From the NCBI GenBank assembly GCA_014075255.1, contig CP046178.1, forward strand, positions 1,692,894-1,756,893: 64,000 nucleotides of DNA, in the 5' to 3' direction. Below the pieces are notes generated by a model. The model searched no databases. It saw nothing but the letters and a program-made list of their open reading frames with translations, and had not been told where the DNA came from. This document shows positions 1 to 9,749 of this stretch, piece by piece. This DNA comes from Gammaproteobacteria bacterium (GTDB lineage: Bacteria > Pseudomonadota > Gammaproteobacteria > UBA4575). Position 1 is the stretch's first letter. Each line of letters starts with the position of its first letter. Both the position numbers and the translations under genes were made by a program.

Positions 1-1595
1 ATTTCAACAAAATTTAAATCATTTATTTTTTGCAATAGTGCATCATTAGTTTCTGAATTCCTTAATGACGCAGCTTTTTCATTTATACCCAGTTTCACAT
101 ATTCAATACATTCAACAAATACATCAAATTGTTTTGCTTTAAGTTTTTTATTACTCTGATTGCATTCTTGACAATATTTATCCAAAGGAGCGATAAGCTT
201 AGCAACAGAAGCAACCCGAGCAGTGCGCGAACAACCATACAAGGTGTGCAATGCATGTAGCAGCTTATCGTCAACAGGTAATATTTTATGTTCTTTTTTA
301 GTCGCTAGAATTTTTTCAATTGAATCTACATGATGCTTAGCTTCATCGAGAAATAGCGCATAAAGCTCTTCTTCAAGATCATCCTTAGGTAATACATCAT
401 CTACTGCATCTTTTAGAACATCATCATAAATATTTTGTTGTTCAATTTTCTCTAGCTCTTCTAGATCTATATTGACTACATCAATATTGGTGGCAATGGG
501 GTCAAAAGTTTCAATGGATTCATCCGCAGTTTGTTTTATATCTTTATTCTTTTCTAAAAAGCTTTGCGCCTCACCAAACAATCCCACGACATCTGCTACA
601 GGTTCACGATGAGTTTTAAGTTGGAAGACTAATTCATTCAATAACGCAACAGCGTTTTCTAGCAAATCGTGCAGATCACTTGTAACTACGAATGATTTAT
701 CAATTACTTTGTTTAAAGTATTTTCAAGTTGCCAGGAATATTCACCAATAATTTCAGCACCGACAAGTCGTCCACCACCTTTTAAGGTATGAAATGATCT
801 GCGGATAATAGTTAATGCATCCTCATTCCCAGTATCATCTCTCCATATTGTTCGATTTAAATTTATTTTTTCTACTTCTTCTTCAGCCTCTTCGATAAAT
901 ATTTCAATCACTTCCTCATCAGCATCTCCCCTATTAGCTAATAAGCTTTGTTCTACACCATCGATACTTATTGTGATTGCATATGACTTATCATCAAACT
1001 CAGCAGCAATAGAATCTTCGCTAATCATTTCTGGTAACAGTAATTCTGTTGCATCATGGCTTGAAAGCTCATCTAGATCGGCCTCATCAAGGAAAACTGA
1101 CTCATCCTGCTCATCTAACTCACTTAAATCATATGCTTGAGAATTAGTACTAAGCTGCTCTTCGAGTTCATCAAGCTCGAGTAAGTTAGTTGCGTCAAGA
1201 TCAACTTCTACTACACCAACACTCTCATCTTCATCGCTAACATCTATGTTAAGAGCATCTTCGAAAGCTACATTAGCCATACTATTAAGCTCAGTGGCTG
1301 CTTCCTCAATACTGGTAGATTCAAGTATTGCTAATTCAGGAGATAGCTCGGATTCTTCTTCAGCATTAGGCAAATCAAACAGCTCTGTATGCTCTTCAAC
1401 TGCGCTAGTATCTGTTGTTGTTGCAGCCTCATCTTTATTTGTTTCCTCTTGGATTTCAAACAGATCGTAATCAACAGCGAGGTCTAAAGAGGTTGCACTT
1501 AATCGTTCTAAATCAAGCTCTTCTGAATCAGCCTGTTTAACAAGCGCTTCTTCAGTAGCAGCATTATTTAAATCGTAGTTTACGGGTATTTTTGG
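1..1595 (-). CDS. chpA: ChpA/PilL-type chemotaxis kinase, downstream part in shifted frame (partial, runs off left edge)
   Basis: On the minus strand the frame starting with the CCA codon at 1595-1593 stays open for about 530 codons to the window edge; I checked every codon and found no stop. It has no plausible start of its own and directly follows the 616-residue upstream part, so it reads as the continuation of the same protein. Two Hpt-like motifs are visible: SFHTLKGGGRLVGA, with the candidate phospho-His codon at 789-791, and ALHTLYGCSRTARVA near 190-250. Long acidic linkers separate them, as in the multi-Hpt ChpA of Pseudomonas twitching motility. The CheA catalytic core and receiver domain would lie beyond the left edge. 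The frame change falls at a run of nine A residues; see the separate entry. Confidence 0.85.
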
Positions 1596-3430
1596 TTTTT
1601 TTTTAATTCTAGATCTGTCGAGCTGAGTAATGCTAGCGAATCGTCATCTGCTACTGGGTCTACACTTGCAAGCTCTTCAACTTCTACCGTTTGTAATGGC
1701 CCAGAACTACTTGATAATTCGATTTCACTACCTACCAGCTTAGACGCATTTTTAATTCCATACTCGAGAATATCTTTTGGATCACTATCGTCTACAATAA
1801 GTGCCTCTAAATAACATTCCACGCTAGTAATAGAGTCTGCAAACGCATCTAGCTTATCGGAATTAGAACTAAGTTCTTGTGTCGCATTATCATCTAGTAA
1901 AAACACTTGCACACATTCTAATATCTTTGCTGCGTCATCTAAATTTAGAATGGATAGTGCACCTATAACTTTGCGGAAATAGTCTTGCACTTTCTCATAC
2001 TGATCTTCATCTTCTGGGGAAGTAAGCACCTGTGAAAAAGCATTTTTAGCTTCTTCTAATTCACTCAAAGCTTCCGAAATTGTTTGTACCTGTATTTTCC
2101 TAAGCTGACCTGCATCACTTGGAACATCTAAACTATCATCTACGGCATCAACCACCTGAACAGCTGGTTTATTTAAAACTCTGTAATTAACAAAGTTATC
2201 TACAATGTTTTCGGCTTTAATCAATGTTTCTGCAATAGCAATAAAATTGCTATCTGCATGCTCTAATTCTTCTGAAGATAAACCATTTAACGCCGTCACT
2301 TCTCGCAATACATCTTCTCTTGGTTCATCCAGCCCTAACATGCTTAAGGTATCTGCAATCTTTTGTAATTCTTTACTCACCTCAGCCACGCTTTCGGGAG
2401 AACGATTTTTACTATGCACATACATTTCAATTGAATCTTTAACAGTTTCAATATCTTCATGCAGTGCTTTAGATACTGCTTCTAGCACATCTGAGTTAGG
2501 GCCAGCCATTCCTTCACGCATTTGATCGATATCCATCTCGTCAGGTATTAGTTCATTCAAGCTATAAGCTTGTTTTACCTTACTAACAATACGGCCACGC
2601 TCATCTGCAATACCAACATAATAAAGTAGGTTTTTAATAAGACCAGATGGAATTTCTGTTGCGAAATTAGCCTCACCTAATTCAATAAATTTTTTAATCT
2701 GGCGATCAACCTGACCCAATAAAGATGCTAAACCCATACTCGTAGGCAAAGCTTCGATCGCTACTGCCTGGGCAATTGCGCTAGTTACCCACCAAAGTCT
2801 TCGCGATGCAGCTGTAGTCGAGCATTGATGTAAACGAATAGCGACCTTGCACATTTTGGTAGCAGCTATATCAATTTCTTTGTTTTGAATAATGCCAACC
2901 AAACCTATTTGAAAGCCGTAACGTATCTTCTTTGCATATTCCTGCGCAGGCATACCTAACTTCACACTTACATTTGGAACATCGATATCATCTAGGTCAG
3001 GGAAAAATAAGATATGCTCTGAAAGCAAAGGCTCATCTCTAACACCACGCAAATCATTCAATAATGGTAATAGCACTACAGGTAAGTCTTTATTACCTGC
3101 CTGCACATATTCAAGATAGTCAGACATTTGCAAAATGCCTCGAGACAAACATTCTTGAGCTTTATCTTGTTGTTGAATGGAGCCATTAACTAGCCCATCA
3201 ACCACTTCACACATTTCGCGGGCTAATACAGCTGCACCATTGATTTGTACAAGCTGCAATGTACGCTCTACTTGTATTAGTGCAGTAGAAACCTCTGCCA
3301 ATAATGAAGCCTCAGATCCATCTTCAACATATTCTTCTAATTTAGCGCGAGCGACATCGATAATAGTATCGATTTCATGCTTAACCTTTTTTACCGCTAC
3401 TTTTTCTAGCGCACTATTTCGCATTTTCAT
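1580..3430 (-). CDS. chpA: ChpA/PilL-type hybrid chemotaxis kinase, N-terminal part
   Basis: This 616-residue frame is the amino-terminal part of the CheA-like kinase of the Pil-Chp system, which passes surface or chemical signals from PilJ to the PilG and PilH response regulators. It is helix-rich, with several Hpt-like helical bundles and no enzyme core, as expected for the first half of a ChpA protein. It starts 30 bp downstream of pilJ with a weak ribosome site; ATG at 3430 or 3424 are both possible. The frame ends at a TAA just after an A9 run, in the middle of an acidic linker, where no natural protein end is expected. Identity rests mainly on operon position and on the Hpt motifs in the continuation. 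Confidence 0.85.
   Translation of the reverse strand: MKMRNSALEKVAVKKVKHEIDTIIDVARAKLEEYVEDGSEASLLAEVSTALIQVERTLQLVQINGAAVLAREMCEVVDGLVNGSIQQQDKAQECLSRGILQMSDYLEYVQAGNKDLPVVLLPLLNDLRGVRDEPLLSEHILFFPDLDDIDVPNVSVKLGMPAQEYAKKIRYGFQIGLVGIIQNKEIDIAATKMCKVAIRLHQCSTTAASRRLWWVTSAIAQAVAIEALPTSMGLASLLGQVDRQIKKFIELGEANFATEIPSGLIKNLLYYVGIADERGRIVSKVKQAYSLNELIPDEMDIDQMREGMAGPNSDVLEAVSKALHEDIETVKDSIEMYVHSKNRSPESVAEVSKELQKIADTLSMLGLDEPREDVLREVTALNGLSSEELEHADSNFIAIAETLIKAENIVDNFVNYRVLNKPAVQVVDAVDDSLDVPSDAGQLRKIQVQTISEALSELEEAKNAFSQVLTSPEDEDQYEKVQDYFRKVIGALSILNLDDAAKILECVQVFLLDDNATQELSSNSDKLDAFADSITSVECYLEALIVDDSDPKDILEYGIKNASKLVGSEIELSSSSGPLQTVEVEELASVDPVADDDSLALLSSTDLELKKNQKYP
1595..1601 (-). other. Slippery heptamer A AAA AAC within an A9 run at the chpA frame change
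   Basis: On the coding (minus) strand nine A residues (plus coordinates 1596-1604) are followed by CC. In the upstream chpA frame the last codons read AAA AAA AAC, so the heptamer A AAA AAC is in the register used by -1 frameshift sites. Slipping back by one base, or adding one A to the transcript, enters the open downstream frame exactly. Without a shift, translation stops at the TAA at 1582-1580. A sequencing or assembly homopolymer error, or a real one-base deletion, would look the same. Confidence 0.6.
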
Positions 3431-3460
3431 ATTTATGTAATTCTAAATTAGACTCAATTA

Positions 3461-4771
3461 TTAAGATGCTTCTCTATTTTCAATAGTAGTATCTTCAATA
3501 TTTTGCGGTAACTTAAAGCCAGCAACAGATCGTTTAAGGTCTTGACCAAGATTTTTAAGCTTACCTACCCAACTTGCTGTGTTACTTGCACTGTCAGATG
3601 TCTGCATAGTGATTTCTTGAATTACATTCATAGTCTTAGTCACGTTGCTCGCTGCCACAGTTTGTTTATCTGTTGCATCGGTAATGTTTTGAATGTGTGC
3701 AGCTAAGTTATCGGATACCGACTCAATCTCTACCAACGCTTCACCAGCGTTTTCGGCAAGTCTCGCACCACTCACAACGTTGGAGGTACTTTGCTCCATG
3801 GAAATAACCGCTTCATTAGTATCACTTTGAATGGTCTTCACTAATGCCTCAATTTGTTTAGTCGCTGTACCTGCGCGCTCTGCTAGTCTTTGTACTTCAT
3901 CTGCAACTACCGCAAATCCTCTACCCGCTTCACCAGCAGTAGATGCCTGAATCGCGGCATTAAGGGCAAGAATGTTAGTTTGATCTGCGATCTCATCAAT
4001 CAATCCAACAATGTCGCCAATTTCTTGAGAGCTTTCACCTAAGCGTTTAATTCGTTTTGAGGTTTCCTGTATCTGCTCGCGAATTGTATCCATACCATCA
4101 ATAGTCCTACTCACAGCTTGCGCACCTTTATGTGCAATGCCAACGGATTGTTGTGCAACATCTGCTGAACTCTTAGCGTGCTCTGAAACTTGCTCAATAG
4201 ATTTAGCCATTTCAGTAACCGCCGAAGTTACATTGGCAATTTCTCGCGCTTGTTTTTCACTTGACGTAGTAAGTTTTTGTGTTGAGTCGTGCGTCACATC
4301 GGCTGCCGATGCAACCTGTTTTGAAGTGTTGTTAATGGTGTGCACAAGATTACGCAATGCGTCAATCGAATAATTCACTGAGTCGGCAATTGCACCCGTA
4401 ATATCTTCCGTTACTGTTGTGTGTACGGTTAAATCACCCTCAGCTAAATTAGTCATCTCATCCAACAGCAACAAAATAGCTTGTTGGTTTCTTCGGTTTT
4501 GTTCATCTACTGCAGACAGTTGTTGTTTAACTTTACTGCCCCACTTATTAGCAAATACCAATAACATTACTAAACAAACCATTCCCACCACAAAGATAGC
4601 CGCAGAGAAAAAACCACCATTCGAATCTAAACCGGCAAACTTTCCTAAATCGAAAGCCAGTATCGCCATTGCACCCATAATTAAAGAAGCAAATAGTGCC
4701 AATACTGTCAAAGTTGACTTGCTAGATTGACTATCCTTGTCTGCACGAGCAATAGATTTTGTTAACGCCAT
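3461..4771 (-). CDS. pilJ: PilJ-like methyl-accepting chemotaxis protein with minimal periplasmic region
   Basis: Transducer of the Pil-Chp chemosensory pathway. Two membrane segments lie near residues 20-41 and 54-75 with only about a dozen residues between them. A HAMP-like stretch follows (about 100-150), then a long coiled-coil signalling domain with the hairpin tip [18 protein letters not shown] near 260-290. Pseudomonas PilJ is about 680 residues and has a periplasmic sensor region with PilJ-type domains. At 436 residues this protein has essentially no room for one, so it either senses within the membrane or cytoplasm or relies on partners. It lies between pilI and chpA. The ATG at 4771 precedes the first hydrophobic segment at a sensible distance. 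Confidence 0.88.
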   Translation of the reverse strand: MALTKSIARADKDSQSSKSTLTVLALFASLIMGAMAILAFDLGKFAGLDSNGGFFSAAIFVVGMVCLVMLLVFANKWGSKVKQQLSAVDEQNRRNQQAILLLLDEMTNLAEGDLTVHTTVTEDITGAIADSVNYSIDALRNLVHTINNTSKQVASAADVTHDSTQKLTTSSEKQAREIANVTSAVTEMAKSIEQVSEHAKSSADVAQQSVGIAHKGAQAVSRTIDGMDTIREQIQETSKRIKRLGESSQEIGDIVGLIDEIADQTNILALNAAIQASTAGEAGRGFAVVADEVQRLAERAGTATKQIEALVKTIQSDTNEAVISMEQSTSNVVSGARLAENAGEALVEIESVSDNLAAHIQNITDATDKQTVAASNVTKTMNVIQEITMQTSDSASNTASWVGKLKNLGQDLKRSVAGFKLPQNIEDTTIENREAS

Positions 4772-5060
4772 AATTCAAGAATTCCTAATAGACACTTTTT
4801 TAATTTATTCGTTTTTCAATAATTTGTGTTGATCCGAGAAAATTCTGTGGTCTCTCAAATACCCACCTAGAATCAATAATTTCCAGATACTAATGATACG
4901 GGGGAATGCCGTTAGTCAAGTCATAGCTGTGTCGTGAAAATACTCACTTTTATCGGTTTGCATGATGGGCTTCAAAGTGCAATATCAGCCAAATTGAAGC
5001 TAGGCGCTTGAATATCGCAAGCAGTTAGCTTCAACTGCGGCAACACAGGGAAAGCGGTCT

Positions 5061-5618
5061 TTAAGAATAATTACGTAGTTGAGTAAAACGCTCATCTAAC
5101 AACAAACTTTGTATAGACAAAGCTGCAAACCATTCTTCTCCAGATGTGTAAAAAGCGCTGATATGATCAATATGTTCATAATCGAAACATTCTGGCACCT
5201 CATCAGTAGCTTGCTCTTCATTAAACGATTTCATACCAATTATTGAATCAATAATTAACCCATAGAAATGATCTTCTTGCTTTATAAGCAGCATACGTTT
5301 TGAGTCATACTTTTCTTTCATAGGAGTGCCAAAAACAAACTCATGAATATCAAGCAAGGTGATTAAGTTGCCTCGTACATTAGATATACCTACTAACCAA
5401 GAAGGAGAACGTGGAATTGAGGTAAGATCTTTTACCGTCAACACTTCACTAACATCAGTAATTGGAATAATGTATCGATGAGTACCTAACTGAAAAGCTA
5501 GACCATGTGAAAAACTAACATCAGATTCTTGCTGCACCAAACCGCCTTGATGCGCTATACATTTACGATCTACGGATAATAAATATTCAAAGGGTGTTGT
5601 TTCTTCGGAAGCCGCCAT
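5061..5618 (-). CDS. pilI: PilI, CheW-like adaptor
   Basis: Adaptor that couples the transducer PilJ to the ChpA kinase. The 185-residue protein is a single CheW domain, with recognisable core segments such as RYIIPITDVSEVL, IPRSPSWLVGISNVRGN and LLDIHEFVFG. It starts 20 bp downstream of pilH and is followed by a 289-bp gap before pilJ, larger than elsewhere in the operon; I see no gene in that gap. No other CheW-type gene is present in the window. Confidence 0.9.
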   Translation of the reverse strand: MAASEETTPFEYLLSVDRKCIAHQGGLVQQESDVSFSHGLAFQLGTHRYIIPITDVSEVLTVKDLTSIPRSPSWLVGISNVRGNLITLLDIHEFVFGTPMKEKYDSKRMLLIKQEDHFYGLIIDSIIGMKSFNEEQATDEVPECFDYEHIDHISAFYTSGEEWFAALSIQSLLLDERFTQLRNYS

Positions 5619-5638
5619 GCCTAAAAGTTACACAAGCA

Positions 5639-6004
5639 TCAAGCAGCTAAAAATGATTTAATCGAATTGATTAACATTTCAGAACTGACAGGTTTGACTA
5701 AATACCCTTTTGCACCTTGTCTAGTGGCCCAAACTTTATCCGTTTGCTGACTTTTTGTAGACACCATTACTACTGGAATTTCAGCAGTCTCAGGAGCTTG
5801 GGTTATTTGTCGTGTCGCCTGAAAGCCATTCATACCTGGCATAACTATGTCCATTAAGATTAAATCAGGATGGATATCTTTTGCCGCCACAACTCCTTCT
5901 TCACCACTATCTGCAGTGGAGACCTTATGCCCCGTTTGTTCTAGCAATTTTGAAATGAAATGACGTTCTGTAGGAGAATCATCTACGACTAAGATATGAG
6001 CCAT
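5639..6004 (-). CDS. pilH: PilH, single-domain response regulator
   Basis: CheY-like receiver controlling pilus retraction in the Pil-Chp system. From the ATG at 6004 the protein opens MAHILVVDDSPTER, giving the acidic pair at 8-9, the phospho-acceptor Asp at about 52 (LILMDIVMP) and the Lys of the LVKP motif. A longer frame from a TTG at 6055 would overlap pilG and add residues with no family match, so I use 6004. It follows pilG after 19 bp. Confidence 0.92.
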   Translation of the reverse strand: MAHILVVDDSPTERHFISKLLEQTGHKVSTADSGEEGVVAAKDIHPDLILMDIVMPGMNGFQATRQITQAPETAEIPVVMVSTKSQQTDKVWATRQGAKGYLVKPVSSEMLINSIKSFLAA

Positions 6005-6023
6005 ATCAGCTATATTCTGTTTA

Positions 6024-6449
6024 CTATTTGCCACTGTAATCAGCAATGGCCCCAAGTAAATCGTCTCTGGTGAAAGGCTTAGTCAGATATTGCTCTGAAC
6101 CAACAATTTTGCCTCGCGCTTTATCGAAAATACTATCTTTACTCGATAACATAATCACAGGAGTCGCTTTAAATAATCGATTATTTTTGATTAGTGCACA
6201 GGTTTGATAGCCATCTAAACGTGGCATCATAATATCGATAAAAATTAAGTCTGGACGATGCTCTGCAATTTTAGCTAAAGCTTCAAAACCGTCATTTGCT
6301 GTAAATACTTCACAACCTTCTTTTGTTAGTAGAGATTCAGCTGATTTTCGAATAGTCTTACTATCGTCAATCACCATTACTTTTAATGCGCCGGATGCGT
6401 GAGCACTGGCTTGTGTAGAATCGTCTAGCGCTAAACCACTTTCTTGCAT
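6024..6449 (-). CDS. pilG: PilG, single-domain response regulator
   Basis: CheY-like receiver that promotes pilus extension in the Pil-Chp pathway, the first gene of the minus-strand operon. It has VMVIDDSKTIRKSAE at about 24-38, the phospho-acceptor Asp near 72 (IFIDIMMPRLDGYQ), the Thr/Ser switch region MLSSKD and YLTKPF. It closely resembles Pseudomonas PilG from memory, with a longer poorly conserved first 20 residues. The promoter should lie in the 188-bp gap shared with the divergent gshB gene. Confidence 0.93.
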   Translation of the reverse strand: MQESGLALDDSTQASAHASGALKVMVIDDSKTIRKSAESLLTKEGCEVFTANDGFEALAKIAEHRPDLIFIDIMMPRLDGYQTCALIKNNRLFKATPVIMLSSKDSIFDKARGKIVGSEQYLTKPFTRDDLLGAIADYSGK

Positions 6450-6637
6450 AATTGCTTCCTAAAGATCGAAATTGGAACCTTAAGTATCCTTAATGATCAG
6501 ATTGTTATTCTGTAACCCACACAAGCATAATTACTTACTTAAACTAACGCAGGTGAGGTCCTAACCATGCCAGCTATTGAATATAGGACAACAAGCTTCC
6601 GATATAAGTAGTCTAATCTCAGACGAGGTATACAGAG

Positions 6638-7591
6638 ATGACCGTAAAACTAGGCGTAATCATGGACCCGATAGAGGGCATTAATGTAAGCAAAGACAGC
6701 ACCTTTGCCATGCTATTAGAGGCGCAAAAACGTGACTACGAAATCCACTATCTACAAGCCCCTGATCTATTTCTCAAAGATGGTAGTGTGTTCGCGAATA
6801 CTGCACAAATTAGTGTCCAAGACACATACAGCAATTGGTTTGCCGCAGAAGACTCAACAGCAGTAGAAATGTCATATTTTGACGTCGTACTGATGCGCAA
6901 AGACCCTCCCTTTAACATGGAGTACATCTACACCACCTACTTGCTAGACCGAGTAAATACACTAGGCACACTGGTAGTCAATCACCCTACGAGTTTACGC
7001 AATGCCAACGAAAAGCTATTTGCCACGCAATTTAGCAATTGCGTAGTACCGTACCTCGTAACACAACAACAAGCAGCATTAAACGAGTTTATTGATGAAC
7101 ATAAACAAATTGTCGTGAAACCTCTTGACGGCATGGCCGGTGATTCTATTTTTCAAATCAACCACAATGATGCCAATCGGAACGTAATTTTAGAAACCAT
7201 TACGAGATTAGAACAACGCACTGTGATGGCACAAAAACTCATACCAGAGTATGTAGAAGGAGATAAACGCGTACTACTTATCAATGGAGAACCAATTCCC
7301 TATGCATTACTTAGAGTTCCTGCAAAAGGAGAACTGCGTGCAAATCTAGCTAAAGGAGGCACTGGAGAGGGAATAGAGCTCAATGCACGCGATCATTACA
7401 TCTGTGAGCAGATCAAACCTGCTCTGCAAGATATGCAACTCAGCTTTGTAGGCATAGATATAATTGGCGAATATCTAACAGAAATTAACATCACTAGTCC
7501 CACAGGAATCCGTGAATTAGATAAGATGTACCAGCTAAATATTAGCGCAACCTTATTTGATCACATAGAAACTCAACTTAAAGCTAACTAA
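6638..7591 (+). CDS. gshB: Glutathione synthetase
   Basis: Joins gamma-glutamylcysteine and glycine using ATP in the cytoplasm, the second step of glutathione synthesis. The 317-residue length matches the bacterial enzyme. Hallmarks are LGVIMDPIEGI at the N terminus, MRKDPPFNMEYIYTTYLLD near 89-107, NHPTSLRNANEKL, and ATP-grasp segments VVKPLDGMAGDSIF and GGTGEG. A GAGG ribosome site at 6625-6628 sits 9 bp before the ATG. It diverges from pilG, a conserved arrangement in pseudomonads. Glutathione would supply the persulfide dioxygenase and possibly the glyoxalase encoded later in the window. Confidence 0.96.
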   Translation: MTVKLGVIMDPIEGINVSKDSTFAMLLEAQKRDYEIHYLQAPDLFLKDGSVFANTAQISVQDTYSNWFAAEDSTAVEMSYFDVVLMRKDPPFNMEYIYTTYLLDRVNTLGTLVVNHPTSLRNANEKLFATQFSNCVVPYLVTQQQAALNEFIDEHKQIVVKPLDGMAGDSIFQINHNDANRNVILETITRLEQRTVMAQKLIPEYVEGDKRVLLINGEPIPYALLRVPAKGELRANLAKGGTGEGIELNARDHYICEQIKPALQDMQLSFVGIDIIGEYLTEINITSPTGIRELDKMYQLNISATLFDHIETQLKAN

Positions 7592-7733
7592 TTTCTCACC
7601 CTATGGCTCATATCACAAGATAAACGCAATCTGTAACAAGACATTTCTGACTTATAAACTTTTACAATACATTTGCGAAATTCATAATAAGCAGTTACTA
7701 ACATAGCTACATGCAATATTTACATACATACAC

Positions 7734-8624
7734 ATGTCAGCAGTAATGGATCCTGCCCAGGTTACTGCGTCCGATCGACTAGGTTTTAGTATATTTGTTG
7801 CTGTAATTTTGCATGCCATTTTCATTCTAGGTTTAGGCTTTGGACTGCCGTTTGCTCGTGATTTTAACGCTGCATCAATGCTTGAAGTCACTATGGTGCT
7901 TACAAAAACTCACCAAGAACCTATAAATGCTGAGCATATAGCTAGCGAAAACCAAATAGCCAGTGGCAGCACTGATCAAGAAAACCAACCTTCAGCTCCG
8001 TTTACAGGCACTAGTTTAGATGACAGCAAAGGTATTGCTCAAACACAAAGCAGCGCAATGTCGTCGCCCGCATCAGAACTAAACGAACAACATGAGCAGT
8101 TAATCGTACAGAATGAAGCGCCTACCAATGTGTTTGCAAATGAAGCAACTGAAACACCTGACCAACCTAATCTCAATTATCAAGAAAAGATTTCTGAGCA
8201 ACAATTAGAATTAGCTAAACTAGTTGCAGAATTGCGACAAGAGGAGAGTGATTACGCCAAGCGCCCAAGAGTAAACTATATCGATACTCTCAGCGCTAAA
8301 ACCGCTACCGAAGCAACCTATGTACGCGAATGGGTAGAAAAAGTAGAGCGAGTAGGCAACCTAAATTATCCCGATGAGGTTAGAAATAATCATCTATCTG
8401 GGACATTGATACTTAGTGTACTTATAAATCATGATGGCACTGTGGAATTGATGGAAGTACGGTCATCGGCAGGCAAATCTTTGCTGGATGAATCAGCAAA
8501 AAGAATTGTTAATATAGCCTCTCCGTATCAGTCTTTCCCGCCTGAAATGCATGATAACTACGACCAATTAATGATTACACGGACCTGGTTGTTTGGAAAA
8601 GATAACACCCTAGTTACCGAATAA
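7734..8624 (+). CDS. tonB: TonB-family protein next to the pilus chemosensory genes
   Basis: Predicted periplasm-spanning energy transducer. One membrane anchor lies near residues 17-40, followed by a long polar linker rich in Gln, Glu, Ser and Asn, and a C-terminal TonB domain from about residue 195 (YVREWVEKVERVGNLNYP, then GTLILSVLINHDGTV). There is no Pro-Lys repeat of the classical E. coli type. In Pseudomonas aeruginosa the gene in the same place (tonB3, by established knowledge) is needed for twitching motility, so a pilus-related role is a reasonable inference. Either ATG 7734 or ATG 7746 could be the start. The exbB/exbD partners are not in the window. Confidence 0.85.
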   Translation: MSAVMDPAQVTASDRLGFSIFVAVILHAIFILGLGFGLPFARDFNAASMLEVTMVLTKTHQEPINAEHIASENQIASGSTDQENQPSAPFTGTSLDDSKGIAQTQSSAMSSPASELNEQHEQLIVQNEAPTNVFANEATETPDQPNLNYQEKISEQQLELAKLVAELRQEESDYAKRPRVNYIDTLSAKTATEATYVREWVEKVERVGNLNYPDEVRNNHLSGTLILSVLINHDGTVELMEVRSSAGKSLLDESAKRIVNIASPYQSFPPEMHDNYDQLMITRTWLFGKDNTLVTE

Positions 8625-8646
8625 AATGGTGCAGTAAAAATATAGA

Positions 8647-9234
8647 ATGTCAGAAAACCTGACCAAGCAATTACTCATCGCCATGCCTAGCATGGAAGAT
8701 CCCAATTTTTCTCGTACTGTCACCATAATTTGTGAACACAACCAAGATGGAGCCATGGGCATCATCATCAATCAGCCCACTACACTTTTTGTTGATGAGT
8801 TGCTCAGTAATTTTGATGTAACAGAATCTAATAACAAAGACACAGAAGATAAGCCACTAAACCCCCTTCACAATCATGAGCCAGTTTATGCCGGCGGTCC
8901 GGTGCAAATAGATAGAGGATTTATCTTGCATGACTCCGATAAGCAATGGGAATCGACTCATATGATTGATAACGATTTAAGCCTTACCACATCTGAAGAT
9001 ATACTACTCGCGATTGCACAAGGAAAAGGCCCTGAAAACACCTTAATAGCACTTGGCTATGCAGGCTGGGAAGCCGGTCAACTGGAACAAGAGCTCTCTG
9101 CAAACGCTTGGCTTACCGTGCCATACGAAGCTGACATTATTTTTGACACTCCAATAGAAAAACGTTGGCAAAGAGCAGCGACTAAAATTGGCATAGATTT
9201 ACATCTGATCTCCAATCAGGCTGGACATGCATAA
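8647..9234 (+). CDS. yqgE: YqgE/AlgH family protein
   Basis: Member of the DUF179 family, a conserved proteobacterial protein of unresolved biochemical role (called AlgH in Pseudomonas). Visible signatures are the start LTKQLLIAMPSMEDPNFSRTV, HNQDGAMGIIINQP at about 30-43, and YAGGPVQIDRGFILH. An acidic, Asn-rich insertion of about 20 residues (near 60-80) makes it slightly longer than usual. It lies 22 bp after tonB and before ruvX, the typical neighbour order. Confidence 0.93.
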   Translation: MSENLTKQLLIAMPSMEDPNFSRTVTIICEHNQDGAMGIIINQPTTLFVDELLSNFDVTESNNKDTEDKPLNPLHNHEPVYAGGPVQIDRGFILHDSDKQWESTHMIDNDLSLTTSEDILLAIAQGKGPENTLIALGYAGWEAGQLEQELSANAWLTVPYEADIIFDTPIEKRWQRAATKIGIDLHLISNQAGHA

Positions 9235-9311
9235 CTATATTTTTAATATACCCAGCTTAATATCTGGCAACATTTTCTACCTAAAAGCCGTTACACTCAG
9301 CCTCAAGTGCT

Positions 9312-9749
9312 ATGTCTAGTGTAATAGGATTTGATTACGGACAACGAAGAATAGGTATCGCAATTGGTAATAAAGATCTGCAAACTGCCAACCCGCTTAC
9401 CGCTATCCTTGTTCCACCTTCTGGCATCCCTTGGGATGAGATCACCACTATAATCGAAGAATGGCAACCCAGCACACTGATCGTAGGCACGGTAACTCAC
9501 GCTACTCAAAATAATAATGCCATTCAAAAACAAGTACAGAACTTTTGCAAAATCCTAAATACACGCTACCATTTACCAGTAGAGACCGTTGATGAGTCGA
9601 ATACCTCAGTGAAAGCTTATGAAATTCTTAAAGATCTACGTAGCAAAGGGCAACGTAAAAAAATTAATAAGATGGACATAGATAAAGCCTCTGCTGCTAT
9701 CATTCTTGATTCGTGGTTTTCATTTAAAGATGCCACAAAACTAAAGTAA
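9312..9749 (+). CDS. ruvX: RuvX/YqgF-type RNase H-fold nuclease
   Basis: Putative Holliday-junction resolvase or pre-16S rRNA processing nuclease with an RNase H fold. The N terminus has the catalytic-Asp motif GFDYGQRRIGIAIG at about 6-19, the middle has LIVGTVTH, and the C-terminal part has the conserved VDESNTSVKA and KGQRKKINKMDIDKASAAIIL. Length (145 residues) fits the family. The stop codon overlaps the start of pyrR (TAATG at 9747-9751), suggesting translational coupling. Confidence 0.93.
   Translation: MSSVIGFDYGQRRIGIAIGNKDLQTANPLTAILVPPSGIPWDEITTIIEEWQPSTLIVGTVTHATQNNNAIQKQVQNFCKILNTRYHLPVETVDESNTSVKAYEILKDLRSKGQRKKINKMDIDKASAAIILDSWFSFKDATKLK

Noticed and set aside
1246-1470. Plus-strand 74-codon Ser/Ala-rich frame
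   Set aside because: It is the antisense shadow of the acidic chpA linker; its low-complexity composition is the complement of Glu/Asp/Ala codons.
9303-9533. Minus-strand frame opposite ruvX
   Set aside because: Fully contained in the well-supported ruvX gene and without any motif.
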